A stretch of 64,000 nt of DNA, taken from contig OZ034968.1 in assembly GCA_964030785.1 (NCBI GenBank), positions 63,189,399-63,253,398 on the forward strand, in the 5' to 3' direction. Of this stretch, positions 11,801-24,851 are shown piece after piece (the stretch's first letter is position 1; the number at the start of each line of letters is the position of its first letter). This DNA comes from Siderastrea siderea. Its lineage: Eukaryota > Cnidaria > Anthozoa > Scleractinia > Rhizangiidae. The translations under genes and the position numbers were made by a program. A model generated the notes under the pieces. The model was not told the origin of the DNA, made no database searches, and worked only from the letters and a program-made list of their open reading frames with translations.

Positions 11801-14800
11801 AGCAACTGGGGCGAGTTCCACAAAACTTCTAACGTCAGACGTTCACTCCAGTCAAAGGTGCAACTCAGCCCTGGTGGCGACAAGTGGAAGAGGCAACTTT
11901 GCTGCTAGCACAGGTTCCAAAAATGAAGTTGCCTTAGCGTGGTGGAAGCAACTATACAACTAGTAATTGCAGCAAGGTGACCAAAATTTAGGCTGCGGAC
12001 AGGCTTCAGGGATATGCAGCCCCCTCTCCGTCTTTTCGCTCCTTCTCGCCGCCCTTTGTTTTATTTGCCGTTTTCCCGACAAGAGAGCCTGTTCACAGGC
12101 TACCAAAATTAATTGCTGCAACTATGGCTTTTTCATAAGAGAAGGGTAAATTCTCAGCAAGATAGTGCCAAAAAGAACTTCTCACCTTCACGTTATCAAA
12201 GTGGACAGGACAAGTTGATGATGCCCTTATTCCAAGCTACAACAAAAGAGAATGATGAGATAGGCGCTGGACTTACTTGCTCGTTCAAACACAGCAGTGC
12301 GTTCATAACCACTGTGTATAACAGCCCTCTCAAAATGTTTCAAAGTAGTAGGCAGCCCAACAGAGTGGAGGGGGACATGGGGGCGGGAGACCAAATAAAA
12401 AGGGGGTGGGAGATGTACGGGATGAGGGAGAAGAGAGGGCGGGAAGTGGGATTCTCAAGGTAGCAAGAAGCGGGAGAAAAAGGGAAAAATTATGCAACAT
12501 TGTGCAATATTTTGCAATCAAAAAAATGCAGAGGTGGGAGCCAACAAATACAGGGCTGGAACCGGGATTAAAGGGTACAGGAAGTGGGAAGTTTAAACCC
12601 CCCTGTCCCCCCCCCCCCCACCAGAACAAAGAGGCAACAAGGGAAGCAGTGCACATGTCTGCAAGGGGAGTCCAATGTGAAGTTAGCAGCAAAATCAATG
12701 GCTGCTAGAACATTCTGAGAGGGCTGTGTATTGACTCATTTGCAGGTAGCATTTTGATGGTGTGCCAGCTAAAACACTGCTACTGTACTGGACTGGACTC
12801 TCAAACGTTGTTTTGAATTTTTCAACCTCTCCACTCCTAGATTCAAACCCTGAACCATGTAACATGAAAGCTACTGAGCAGTGCTTTACTGTGGTATGGT
12901 TTATCATGCTGTACGAGTCGATTCTAACTTTTGAGTCTGTACATGAAATCCTTAAGTGTGATCATTTAAGTGAAAGCTATTGAGCAGTACATTCCTGTGG
13001 TGCTGTTTATTATGCTGTACAAGGTGATTCTAACTTTTGAGTCTGTGGATGAACTCCTAAAGTGTGACAATTCAAATGAAAGCTACTGAGCAGTACTTTC
13101 CTGTGGTGCTGTTTATTATGCTGTACAAGGTGGTTCTAACTTTTGAGTCTGTACATGAAATCCTTAAGTGTGATCATTTAAGTGAAAGCTATTGAGCAGT
13201 ACTTTCCTGTGGTGCTGTTTATTATGCTGTACAAGGTGGTTCTAACTTTTGAGTCTGTACATGAAATCCTTAAGTGTGATCATTTAAGTGAAAGCTATTG
13301 AGCAGTACATTCCTGTGGTGCTGTTTATTATGCTATACAAGGTGATTCTAACTTTTGAGTCTGTAGATGAAATCCTAAAGTGTGACAATTCAAATGAAAG
13401 CCACTGAGCAGTACTTTCCTGTGGTACTGTTTATCACACTGTGCAAGGTGGTTCTAACTTTTGAGTCTGCGGATGAAATTCTAAAGTGTGACTATTCAAA
13501 TGAAAGCTATTGAGCCGTACTTTCCTGTGGTGCTGTTTATTTTGCTTTTCAAGGTGGTTCTAACTTTTGAGTCTGTGGATGAAATTCAAAAGTGTGACCA
13601 TTCAAATGAAAGCTATTGAGCCGTACTTTCCTGTGGTACTGTTTATTGTGCTGTACAAGGTGGTTCTGACTTTTGTATCTGTGGATGAAATCCTAAAGTG
13701 CAACCATTCAAATGAAAGCTACTGAGCAGTATTTTCCTGTGGTGCTGTTTATCACTCTATATGAGGTGATTCTAACTTTTGCGGCCTGTAAATGAAATTC
13801 TTAAGTGTGACCATGTGGTGTTGTTCATTATGCTGTACAAGGTGGCTCTAACATTTGAGACTGTGGATGATATCTATAAGTGTAATCATTCAAATGAAAG
13901 AGAGAGAGACAATATGGGCTAAAGTTTCTTGTCTTGGGAAAAAAAAACATGATGGCAGGGACTGGGCTTCAAACCACCAACCTTCAGATCTGAAGTCCAA
14001 AGCGTTATCCACTACACCACCACACTCCCTTTACCTACCTACCTCATTCTTTCATTTCAAGTGGACATTTTCTACGTACATTTAGTAACAAGCATCAACC
14101 ACAAACCTTGTCTTCTTTCTTGCCAATTGAGAGCCCTTCAGTCTCCCTTGGCACTATGAAGGATGTAATTCCTTTGTAGCCCTAACGACAAAATACTAAC
14201 TTGATTTTTTGCACATAATACACAATGTATACACTAAAAGGGATTCAAATAAGATTCAGTTTAAGGATCCAGCATCTCCTAATACCAAGGTATTTTTTTT
14301 CCACGGTTTATGACTATTCAGTAACAGCAGATCTTAGCAAGGGATATTGGAACCCAAAAAGAAAACTGTGGGTGGCCATAAATTTTTCAGAAACAATTAT
14401 GCAACCATAATTCTAAGAAGCTTTACAATACAAAACAAAGTATGGCATTTTTTTCCAAATTGATTTTAATTATCTCTGAAAAATGCATGGCTACACCCAA
14501 TTTTCTTTTTCAATTCCAACAGCCCTTTCTACGATCTATTTTTCCCACATAGTTGTAAACTGCGCAAAATACCTTTGTAATAATATGTGCCATCCTTTAG
14601 AAAATATATCTGAGTTTCTTAGACCATCCCAAGATGTGCAGAACATATGTGCAGTAACATAAGGAATCTCTGCCCTTAAATTTAAAACGTTTGAAAAATT
14701 GTTAGTTGCAGATTTTTGTAATAATTATTGTAGTTATTACCTTTTCCGGTGCAGCATTGGCAAACACAATGTAAACCCCTGCATGCTCAGCATTTGTGAT

Positions 14801-17800
14801 CCACATTTTGGAGCCATTCAGTACATAGTAATCTCCTTTCTTTTCAGCTCTGGTCTCAAGAGCAAAGGCATCACTTCCAGATCCAACCTCAGAAAGGCAG
14901 AAGCTTCCCATCTAAAAAGAACAAAATCCATTTTTAAATAATTTGGTCTGTCCAACAAAAGCAAATGCAACCTGTGAACTTCTTGCCTTGTACCAGTGCA
15001 GCCCCTCCCTTGGAGGGGAAAATCATTGAGGAAGACAGGTTAATGCAATACAACTACCTGATTGGAACCTGTTATGGTCTCCCTGTGCGTTTACCATATA
15101 TAGTAATTATAGTAATTACATGCGCACACATAGATTCAATAAAACGTGTTTGCCATGTTGTCAATACATGACAATTTTGGCGATGAGAACGGGATCTTAG
15201 GGGTATTTTACTGCGCAAAAAGTGAAAGAAATTCCTAAACAAGATCCGCACGACGTCTCAAGATGCCAACCGAGACTGATGCGGCACAAAATCCGGTTCG
15301 GAACATCGGAAAAGTTCAGAAGTTCGCAGTGGGAACCAACTTTGAAGCGTATGCAGAACAGCTACAATTCTTCTTCGTGGCCAATGGAGTGACCGACTCG
15401 AAACAGAAGAAAGCCGTCCTGTTAACTAATCTTCCCACCGAAACGTACCAGCTGGCGAAAGATTTGGTGGCCCCGATATTGTTAAGAGAAGATTCTCTCA
15501 TGTATGACACGATCGTAGAGCGTCTCCAGAAGCAATTGAAGCCCCAGAAATCTGCTCTAGTCGCCAGGTATGAGTTTGACAACCGAGCGCGAAACGCAGG
15601 AGAAACGGTGAGTCAGTATGTTGCTGTTCTAAAGCATCTAGCTACTGATTGCAAGTTTAATGATGCCATGCAACTGGAAAGGCTCAGAGATAGATTGGTT
15701 TCGGGTATTCAAGATAAGAGAATGATGTCAGAGTTATTGAAACTCAAACTCGAGGAACTGACATTTGACATTGCTGTAGCGAAATGCATCGCTATTGAGC
15801 AATCTTACGAGGATGTTGAAGCTCTCCAGGGGGGTAAAGAGTCAAACCCAGTTGATTTGTTATCCAAGTCAAGGCCAAACAAGAAGCCTAAACCTAAGAA
15901 GGAAGCTAGACCTTCAGAGAAAAAGAGTTCCCCATCCCCTAAAGAGCCAGGTGATCAAAGTTGCTACCGTTGTTTGGGAAATCATGATCATAAAAGTTGT
16001 CCGTACAAAAGGGAAAAATGTCACCACTGTAACAAGACTGGCCATATTGCGAGGGCTTGTAAATCCAAGAAAAGGGAGACACAAACTGCCCGACCTCCAG
16101 TAAATTATGTGGACAGTGATGACGGAGACAGCGATGACTACTTAGGATCCCTTGAGGTTAATAACGTGAGTGACAAGGATCATGTGATCATGTGCCAAGA
16201 AAAGGAATTAACCCTACAAGTGGCTGAGACACCAGGGCCAGCATTGTTTGGGCGTGACTGGCTCTCCAAAATTCAGCTGGACTGGGGTGAAATTAAAGCC
16301 CTTAAGCCTAGCCAAATGCCGGAAGGCATCATGCAGCACAAAGTGGATCAGTTGTTGCAGAAGTACTGTATTTTCTGAGGGCGTAGGCACACTTAAAGGC
16401 CACAAGGCTGATTTAAAAGTTGAGGAGGGCTGCCAGCCTAGCTTTCATAAACCACGTCAAGTTCCATATGCACTTCGCCCCAGGGTAGAAGCAGAATTGA
16501 CATGTCTAAGGTAGAATACAGTGACTGGGCTACCCTGATTGTCCCGGTAGTTAAGCGAAATGGATCAGTGTGCGTCTGTGGCGATTTCAAGGTCTCGGTC
16601 AATCCAGTTCTTCTTGCAGAACAGTATCCTCTGCCGCGCATAGAGGATATTTTTGCGAATTTGGCTGGGGGAAAACATTTCAGCAAACTTGATCTACGCC
16701 AAGCTTATCACCAGATGGAAGTAACAGAGGAATCCAAGAAATACCTCACGATCAATACGCACAAGGGTCTTTTTCAATACAATCGGTTAGTTTTTGGCAT
16801 TACTTCAAGTCCAGCGATTTGGCAACGTGCCATAGACCAGGTATTACAGGGAATACCTGGCACCCAGTGTATCCTCGATGACATGATCGTCTTGGGCAAA
16901 ACCGATGAAGAGCATTTGGAGAATTTAGAGAGCGTGCTTAAGCGACTGCAAGATGCGGGTCTGAAGGCCAACAAAGAGAAGTGCGAGTTCTTCAGGGATG
17001 GAGTTCAGTTCTGTGGGCATGAGATCGACAGAGAAGGTCTCCACAAGACACAAGAGAAGATTGAGGCAGTAGTTAGCGCGCCAAGACCTGAGAATGTGTC
17101 ACAGCTTCGCTCATTTTTAGGGCTCATTAACTATTACAACCGCTTCTTGCCTAATGCATCCACAGTTTTCCACCCACTTCACCAGTTGTTAGAGCAAAAC
17201 AGCGAATGGCAGTGGACTGAACAGTGCGAGCAAGCCTTCACGGAGGCTAAGCACATGATTACATCTGAGCAGGTGCTAACGCATTATGATCCAGCGTTAC
17301 CAGTTAGGTTTGCATGTGATGCTTCACCAACCGGCATCGGTGCAGTTCTTTCACACATCATGCCTGATGGCAGCGAAAGGCCAGTAGCTTTTGTGTCCTG
17401 ATCATTAACCAAGACAGAATGCAAGTACGCCCAGATTGACAAGGAGGCATTGTCCATCGTATGGGGGGTGAAACGGTTCCATGTATACCTCTATGGGAGG
17501 CGGTTCACGCTCATTACAGACCACAAGCCCCTCACTGCCATTTTCCACCCAGAGAAGGGAGTTCCTGCCATGACCGCTGCGAGACTCCAGCGTTGGTTTC
17601 CAGCTTGGTTTCGATTACAAGATAGAGTATAAGAGCACGACCAAGCACTGCAATGCTGATGGACTGTCTTGGCTCCCCCTTCAGCAAAAAGAGAGGGAGG
17701 AGATGGAAGTGGATTCGTCAGAGGTGTTCCACGCAACCCAGTTTGAGCCATTACCTGTAACCAGTGAAGCAGTTGCCAGAGAAACACATCGTGACCCAGT

Positions 17801-20800
17801 CCTAGCAAGGGTGTATGAGTCCATCGTGAAAGGATGGTCTGCTCGTATTGGTGGAGACAAGCCTTACTACGAGCGGCGCAATGAACTGACGGTTCACCAA
17901 GGTTGCATTCTATGGGGAATAAGAGTGGTAATCCCCAAAAAGCTCCAAGACAGAGTGTTGGAGGAGCTGCACGACGGGCATCTGGGTGTGGTAAAAATGA
18001 AAGCACTGGCGAAGAGCTACGTCTGGTGGCCTAATATCAGTGGCCAACTGGAAGAGCTAGCGAAAGCCTGCAGTGAGTGTCAGCACAACCAGAAGATGCC
18101 TACTAAAGCACCATTGCATCCGTGGGAGTGGGCCACTACACCATGGCAACGCATACACGTCGACTATGCCGGCCCATTCCAGAACTCGATGTTCTTAGTA
18201 GTTGTCGATGCACACAGCAAGTGGCCGGAAGTGGTTCCTGTTAGTTCCACCACTTCAAGTTCGACCATCGAAGTCCTACGTGATTTATTCACCAGATTCG
18301 GAATTCCTGAACAGATCGTTAGTGACAACGGTGCACAATTTGTTTCTGAGGAGTTCCAGGCATTTGTCAGGTCCAATGGCATCCGCCATTTAACGTCAGC
18401 ACCATACCATCCGGCTACAAACGGTCTAGCTGAGAGGGCTGTACAAACTTTCAAGCAAGCGTTACATTCCATGCATCAAAGCTCAAAGCCGGTGAAGGAG
18501 AAGTTGGCAAAGTTTCTCATAGCTTATAGGAACACTCCTCACTCCACTACCGGTGTGAGCCCTGCACAGTTACTCCTTGGAAGACCGTTGCGCACTCGCC
18601 TAGATTTGGTGAAACCTAACTTGAACCGTAAGATGGTTAACCAACAGCATCAGCAGAGCTTCAGGGCTGCGAACGAGAAGGGTAGACGGTGTCGTCAGTT
18701 AGAGGTTGGTGACTGTGTGATGTCACGAGATTATCGGGGGATCTGAAGTGGCGTTCAGGGCTGATTGTCAAGAAGACAGGTCCGCTGATGTACGAGGTGC
18801 AGGTGGCACCTGGGATTATTTGGCGTCGACATATCGACCAGCTGAAGCCAACGGCGGTTGAGCCCGACACTGTTGAGGTCAGCCAACCAGAAGTGGTCAG
18901 CCTACCACCAGCGCCAATCCAACAGAGTGCACCACCCGATGTGGTTGGTACAGTTCCAGAGGATCCCGTGGCAGATCAACCGGAGATGGTTTCTGTTCCC
19001 TCACCTGTAGCCACCGACCCTCCTGAAGTGACTCCAGTCAGTCCTACGGTCCGTGAGCGGTGGTACCCCCAGAGAGTGCGCAGGGCACCACAGAGACTCA
19101 CTCTCTGAACTGTTTTTATTTTTATTTTTCTTTGTTTTCTGTTTTTCTTAGAAACTGTAGGTTACCGGACACTGTTAGTCGATTTAGTTGTTTCCTTGAG
19201 GTTGTATCTTAGGCTCAGTCTACAAACTAGGGACAGATCATTTTTGTGTGGAGGAAATGTTATGGTCTCCCTGTGCATTTACCATATATTAATAGTAATT
19301 ACATGCGCACGCATAGATTCAATAAAACGTGTTTGCAGTGAACCGCCATGTTGTCCGGGTGCGTTCCTAGATCTCTTGTCAATACATGACAGAACCCTCC
19401 ATGCACATGTGACTCAGACATAATTTGCATTCAGCTCAAAGGCATATAATTATGTGAACGGCTTGCATTTTGGACCAAAAAAAAAACAATAGTGACATCA
19501 CCAGTGAACATGACTCGAACAATTTGTGAGCTTCAATATTTTATTATAATACAGGGGTTCTAATAAAATCTGAAGTAGGTAGCTGGTTTGAGTAGAGTAG
19601 CTGACTGTATCTACAAGGTTTAAAAGAACTCTTTCTTTGATTACTTCAATTTAGAGAAAGTAGTAGCCAATTTCTTTGAGTGAATTTGCAGTCATTTTTT
19701 GTCGGTCGTCTGTGCTTATTGAAAGCACTGATAATATTACAAAACATTAAAGGCATAATGCTACTTTAAGGAGTTTTAGGAATTCTTGATTTAAAATTTG
19801 ACAAATTTCGGGAAGAGGTAACTGGTGAAATCCAATTGTCAGCCTTTACATCTTGGCTTGCACCTAAAAATGCGCCAGAAGGAAAAGCTAAGCATAGGTT
19901 TTATCTTGTGTGAATAGTGTGTGCGTAATACTAGTCTGGGAGAAGATATGTAAATAAATCTGAAACCTAAAAAATTCCAAATGATTCACAATATTTGCAG
20001 CCTGTGGAAGACATCAAAGTTCAATAAATTACTGCAGCTTTCTGGGCAGTGCAGACAACATAAAAACAAATGCACCTTTTTTTGCAATTCAAACCTACTT
20101 TTTTCATGGACCCACCCCCAAACCCTCTCATAATTTCTGGCATGAACTGGTTTGATAGCACAAACCTAATATTTGCATGTCTCTGCCCTGTCTGAACATG
20201 AGTTAATCTTTTTTGTTACTACAAAAAAAAATTAATAATATTTGAATCAGCTTAAATGTGAATGACAATGAGGTTGGTGAACATTTACTTTGGGTAGTAA
20301 AACCTGACACATTACTTGAGGCAAAAGTTTATCGCAAACCCTTGCATGGTACAAAGAGCGACCACTCCAGTGACTTAGGTTTGACTTTAACTGTTAAATG
20401 GATTTGTGTTATTACTCCTGCTTAGCACTTGACATTTAAAGAAAAACTAGCAACTCACCATATTCTGAGCTAGCAGTGGCAAGTACTCTGCTTTCTGTTG
20501 AGGTGTGCCATAGTTTCTGAACATTGTGATAACTACAGTATTATGTACATCACACATCACACTGACAGCTGGATCAACTTTGGCGAGTTCTTCAACAACA
20601 AGACATGTCGCAAAAAATGAGGAGTTTGTACCACCATAATCAGCTTCAATTTCAATCCCCATCAACTAGAAAAAGAAGGAAATAAAAGAAAACAAAAAAC
20701 AGCATAAATCAGTGTTTGCAAGCAGTAACATAGCAATGACAAATATGATGATGATGATGATGATGACGATGCTCTCAATAAGCACCAACAACCGATGAAA

Positions 20801-21013
20801 AGCGTCTGCAAATTCGCTTAAAGAAGTCAGCTACTATTTCCCCTAAATTGAAGTAATTAAAAAAAGATTTCCTTTAAACCTTGTTGACACTACTTCAACC
20901 AGCTGCATACTTCAAATTTTATTAAAACCCCTGGATGATGATGGTGATGATGACATAACATAACATAACATAGCATAACATACGACCTTTATTTTTTACT
21001 GTGACAATGACAA

Positions 21014-21046
<33 letters not shown>

Positions 21047-21077
21047 AGATGGCGATGACAATGATGATGTTGATGAA

Positions 21078-21108
<31 letters not shown>

Positions 21109-24100
21109 ACTTTGACAACTTCCCAAGAATTACATTAACTTCTGGCCCCTGCCAGATTAACTTGTCCACACTGCACAGTGGGAAAAGAGGGGGTTTTAAT
21201 CCCAACCAGATCAATAACTGCCGTTCTCAACACCTTTTCTACGTTCAGTGTAGCCATTCAGTTCAAACAAAGTAACAAGCACTGTTGAGAGTTTTTAAAA
21301 GATATTTTGAACAGTTATTCACACCCCGAATTTTACCATACATGTTCAGATTTTTTAAAAACTTTTGCTGCTGTTAACTGATGCCAGAATGGCAAAAAGA
21401 ATAAGGGGTCACCAAGCTGTTTTGGAGATAAAGCATATTGAAGACCGCAGTGTTTCTAGAAGCTTTGGTCATGCCAAAGGCAATGTCGGCTTCACTGCTA
21501 TCAGTGAAAATAAAAGTAAAATGGACAATTCTAGATTAAGTCAAAATGTTGACTTCAACATAAATAGGCCTGTTCATGTTTTATTTACATTCTTCATGAT
21601 TTTCGGAAATTATGAAATTCCTATTTTAACAATCTTCCAATTTTTTACCCAAATGGTCATTTATACTCCAACGGGGCTAAACTACAGGTCACAGGTTACA
21701 GGTCAGGTTACAGGTCACAGGTTAGGACACAAGTTAAAGGTCACATATCACAGCACACAGGTCACAGGTAGACTACTAGAAGCCCCTTATTTTCCTCAGG
21801 GCTAGTAGAGCGAGCAAAATACGCGAGTGTGCGTGAAAATCACCACCTGCAAGGAAGGTGAGCACTATGCTATCAGAGCACCTACACACGTCTTTTCAAC
21901 AAGGATGGTGCTGTTTCCGTGGAAACTTCGAAACCTGAAAGGCTGAAACTATGACCAAATCACATTGAAATCGCAACTATAGGCGTGACAATGCATTGAA
22001 TAGCCCATTTCACAGATAACCTTTTGTATTTGCATTACAATACATTTTTTCGCACATTTGAACTTGAATCTTTGGCCTTGATTTGTTTGCTCGCCTGCAC
22101 ACTCATTTGTTTAAAACAAAAATAAGCTGAACTGAGATGGTTTTAATTCTGCATGCACATCAACTTTTGCCTGCAAAGAACCAATCAACCACGTAGGTGA
22201 GAAATTCAAGGCCAAAGATTCGAGTTGGTGCAAACAGCAATTTATGCGTTTGCCTTGCTTTGTGCTATGGTTATGCCAACAAAAAAATGCTGCTAAAAAT
22301 GACTGAATATTGTACAGCTTTGTGATCTGCATGATGCAGGTCTCAACACAACACAAGTAAGCTTTTCACACACACTTTTATGCCGATCAAATAAACCGTC
22401 AGCTTTTGGGGTATGGTATGGTAATAAAAGGATAATATACTGGCAAAAGGAAAAGGAAACGAGCAACTCACTTCGTAGCTACCATATGCCCACGTAACTA
22501 CAGCTATATCTGTGACCTGACCTGTGACCTGTGATGTGACTACTGACCTGACCATTTACAATCTTTTCCAATTTAAAAATTTCCTATTCATAATCTAGGA
22601 AAGAGATCTGGTAATTAAACTTACTCCTTGTTCAAACATGCCTGAGATGACGGACTCATCCATTTCAGAATTCTGATCCATTTTTGACACCAAAGGCTGT
22701 ATTTTTTCTCTTGCAAACCTTGCCACTGAAAATGAAACAGTTGCATCAAGTTTCAAAGTTGTTTGAAACCCCTGTGATGATGCAGTGACAAATCCCACTG
22801 AAATTGCTGCTTGTTTACACTTGCAATTTTATAATGGACAAAAAAATTGGTATTGAAAACTGCGACAAACATTGCACAAAAAATCACGTGTCAACCGGCC
22901 TTAAGATATTACATAATAATAATAATAATAATAATGATGATGATGATGATGATGATGATGATAATAATAACAATAACAATACCAATAATTATAACAGACG
23001 ACAATGAATATATGAGGTAATCATATAATTAGGTGAACTGCAGATGAAAATAAGAAATGATGATGACCTTCACAGTTAAAGACATCAACTTAAATACTTG
23101 ACAAAGGGACAACCTGAAAAAAATTCAGGCTGCACTGGTATTGCAGGGGCCATCCCATTCAAGCCTGAATTTTTTCTGGTTGTCCTTTTATCAAATGCTT
23201 AAGTCGATACATTTAACTGTGAAGGTCATCATCATTTTTTAATAATAATAACGACAACAACTTAATTGACCACTCCCTGTGAGGGGTTTTTCAGGAACAA
23301 CGAAACAAATAATCCAGATGAACATGATAAACCAGTAGAGTTGGTTATCTAAAAACATGGCTGAGAAGTTGAACTCCATTCTTCTGAGAACCACTCCAGC
23401 CGAAGGACTTCCAGATTTCAAGTCCAGCACTAACTACTCAGCCATGCTGCAGAGGAACCTCAATTAAAGTGTTACACAGTCCACTAGATGGTGATGATGT
23501 TTATTATCAGCAGGCAATGTTTCTACCTGTTTCTCGCATCATTTTCTCCTCCTCAGAAAGCATTGTCAGTGGTGCAGCCACAAAGGATTTGCCAATATTT
23601 TCCATGGCCTGTGACACTTGGCACAAATAACGGCCAGAACAAAGTGGCACAGGTCCCTTATTGATGCCTCCCAGGATGCCACCTCCTAAAGACCTTACAG
23701 GCCTTGCCACTAATGACAACATCTGTCACAAGAGAAGTGACACGTTTGTGTGAATAAAAGGTTACTATAATCCAACAGGAAAACAATTTTCACACTTTTG
23801 GCTAAAGGAAGGTGCCCCAGCCTCTTTGTTACTTACTGTGCATACATTCTCCACATCTCAGGATATTCAAGTTTCTTAAGGAATTTTTCCACTACAGTAA
23901 CTACAACAATATTTTGTACGGTTTATGACTATGTGCAAAAAGTAGATCTTAGCAAGGCCTATCAGAATCCAAAAAGAAAATTGGGGGTAACCACACGTTT
24001 TTCAGAGATAATTGAGCTAAAATTTGGAAAGAAATTGCCATACATTCTTTTTGGAACTACCGTTGCTTAATTATCTCTGAAAAATGCATGGTTACCCACA

Positions 24101-24807
24101 TTTTTCTTTTTGAATTCCAATAACCCTTGCTAAGGTCTACTTTTTCCCCATATATAGTCATAACCTTTGCGAAAATACATCTGTATTAGGAGGCACCGTC
24201 CTTAAAAGCCAAAAAGAAAATGTTTTAACCATTTCATTCTGACTACACTAACATGAGCATTCAAAGTGAAACAGTTTATTAAGGAATATGCAGTCAGTCA
24301 TCTGATGATTACACGAGCTATAGCTAGTAGCTAATCATTCAAAAAAATACACACAGACATCCATGTCATAGTACCAAGGTATGAAAAATTACAATAATGT
24401 ACCACGCCAGATACGAAAAACCACTAAAAACCACTCCTTATTTGTGGCCAAAAAAAATGTGGAAACGTATTCCCCATCTAATGCAATGGCACTAGACCTC
24501 GCAGAAGAGGTACTCCTAAAAAAAAAAAAAGGAACTCAACAGGAGAAGACCGACCGACGTAGAATGACAAAATATCTCCCGCCAAAAGCCTAAATAGTCC
24601 AGGTCACATGACAAGACCTGAGCCTCTCAATCGTGCCGTCAGAATATTAATTTCTCACTAATTTGTTCCCAGGTCACTCAACCGTCAGAAATTACATTTT
24701 CCTGGACTCAAATGTTCATTTGCTGTGCAAGGTGGCAAGCTTTAAAATCCTAATTATGACGAGGACTTTCCTATGGCACTGAGTGTTAATTGCTTATTTA
24801 ATATGGT

Positions 24808-24851
<44 letters not shown>

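Larger units (their letters stand above)
15070..19391 (+). mobile_element. Ty3/Gypsy LTR retrotransposon, decayed, in ACADSB-like intron 4
   Basis: TG..CA-bounded LTRs at 15070-15173 (104 bp) and 19258-19391 (134 bp) bracket gag, reverse transcriptase, RNase H and integrase in Ty3/Gypsy order. The five-base target duplication GAACC is intact at 15065-15069 and 19392-19396. It runs antisense to the host gene. A purine tract (gtgtggaggaaa) precedes the 3' LTR, and attttggcgatgagaacggg follows the 5' LTR as the presumptive primer-binding region. Several stops and frameshifts and the loss of the protease core mean it is inactive. Confidence 0.95.

Noticed and set aside
12330..12708. Overlapping open frames around a C-rich tract
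   Set aside because: Composition is driven by poly-C/poly-G and intronic sequence next to ACADSB-like exon 7. No recognisable motif.
12866..13905. Regular direct repeats suggestive of a CRISPR array
   Set aside because: The 106-bp unit repeats along its whole length with no unique spacers, and the genome is eukaryotic. It is a minisatellite.
21365..21805. 146-codon plus-strand frame
   Set aside because: Its end is a 'ggtcacaggt' simple repeat and it lies antisense in an ACADSB-like intron. No family features.
22804..23007. Asn/Asp-rich open frame
   Set aside because: Produced by the AAT/GAT microsatellite, with no other coding evidence.
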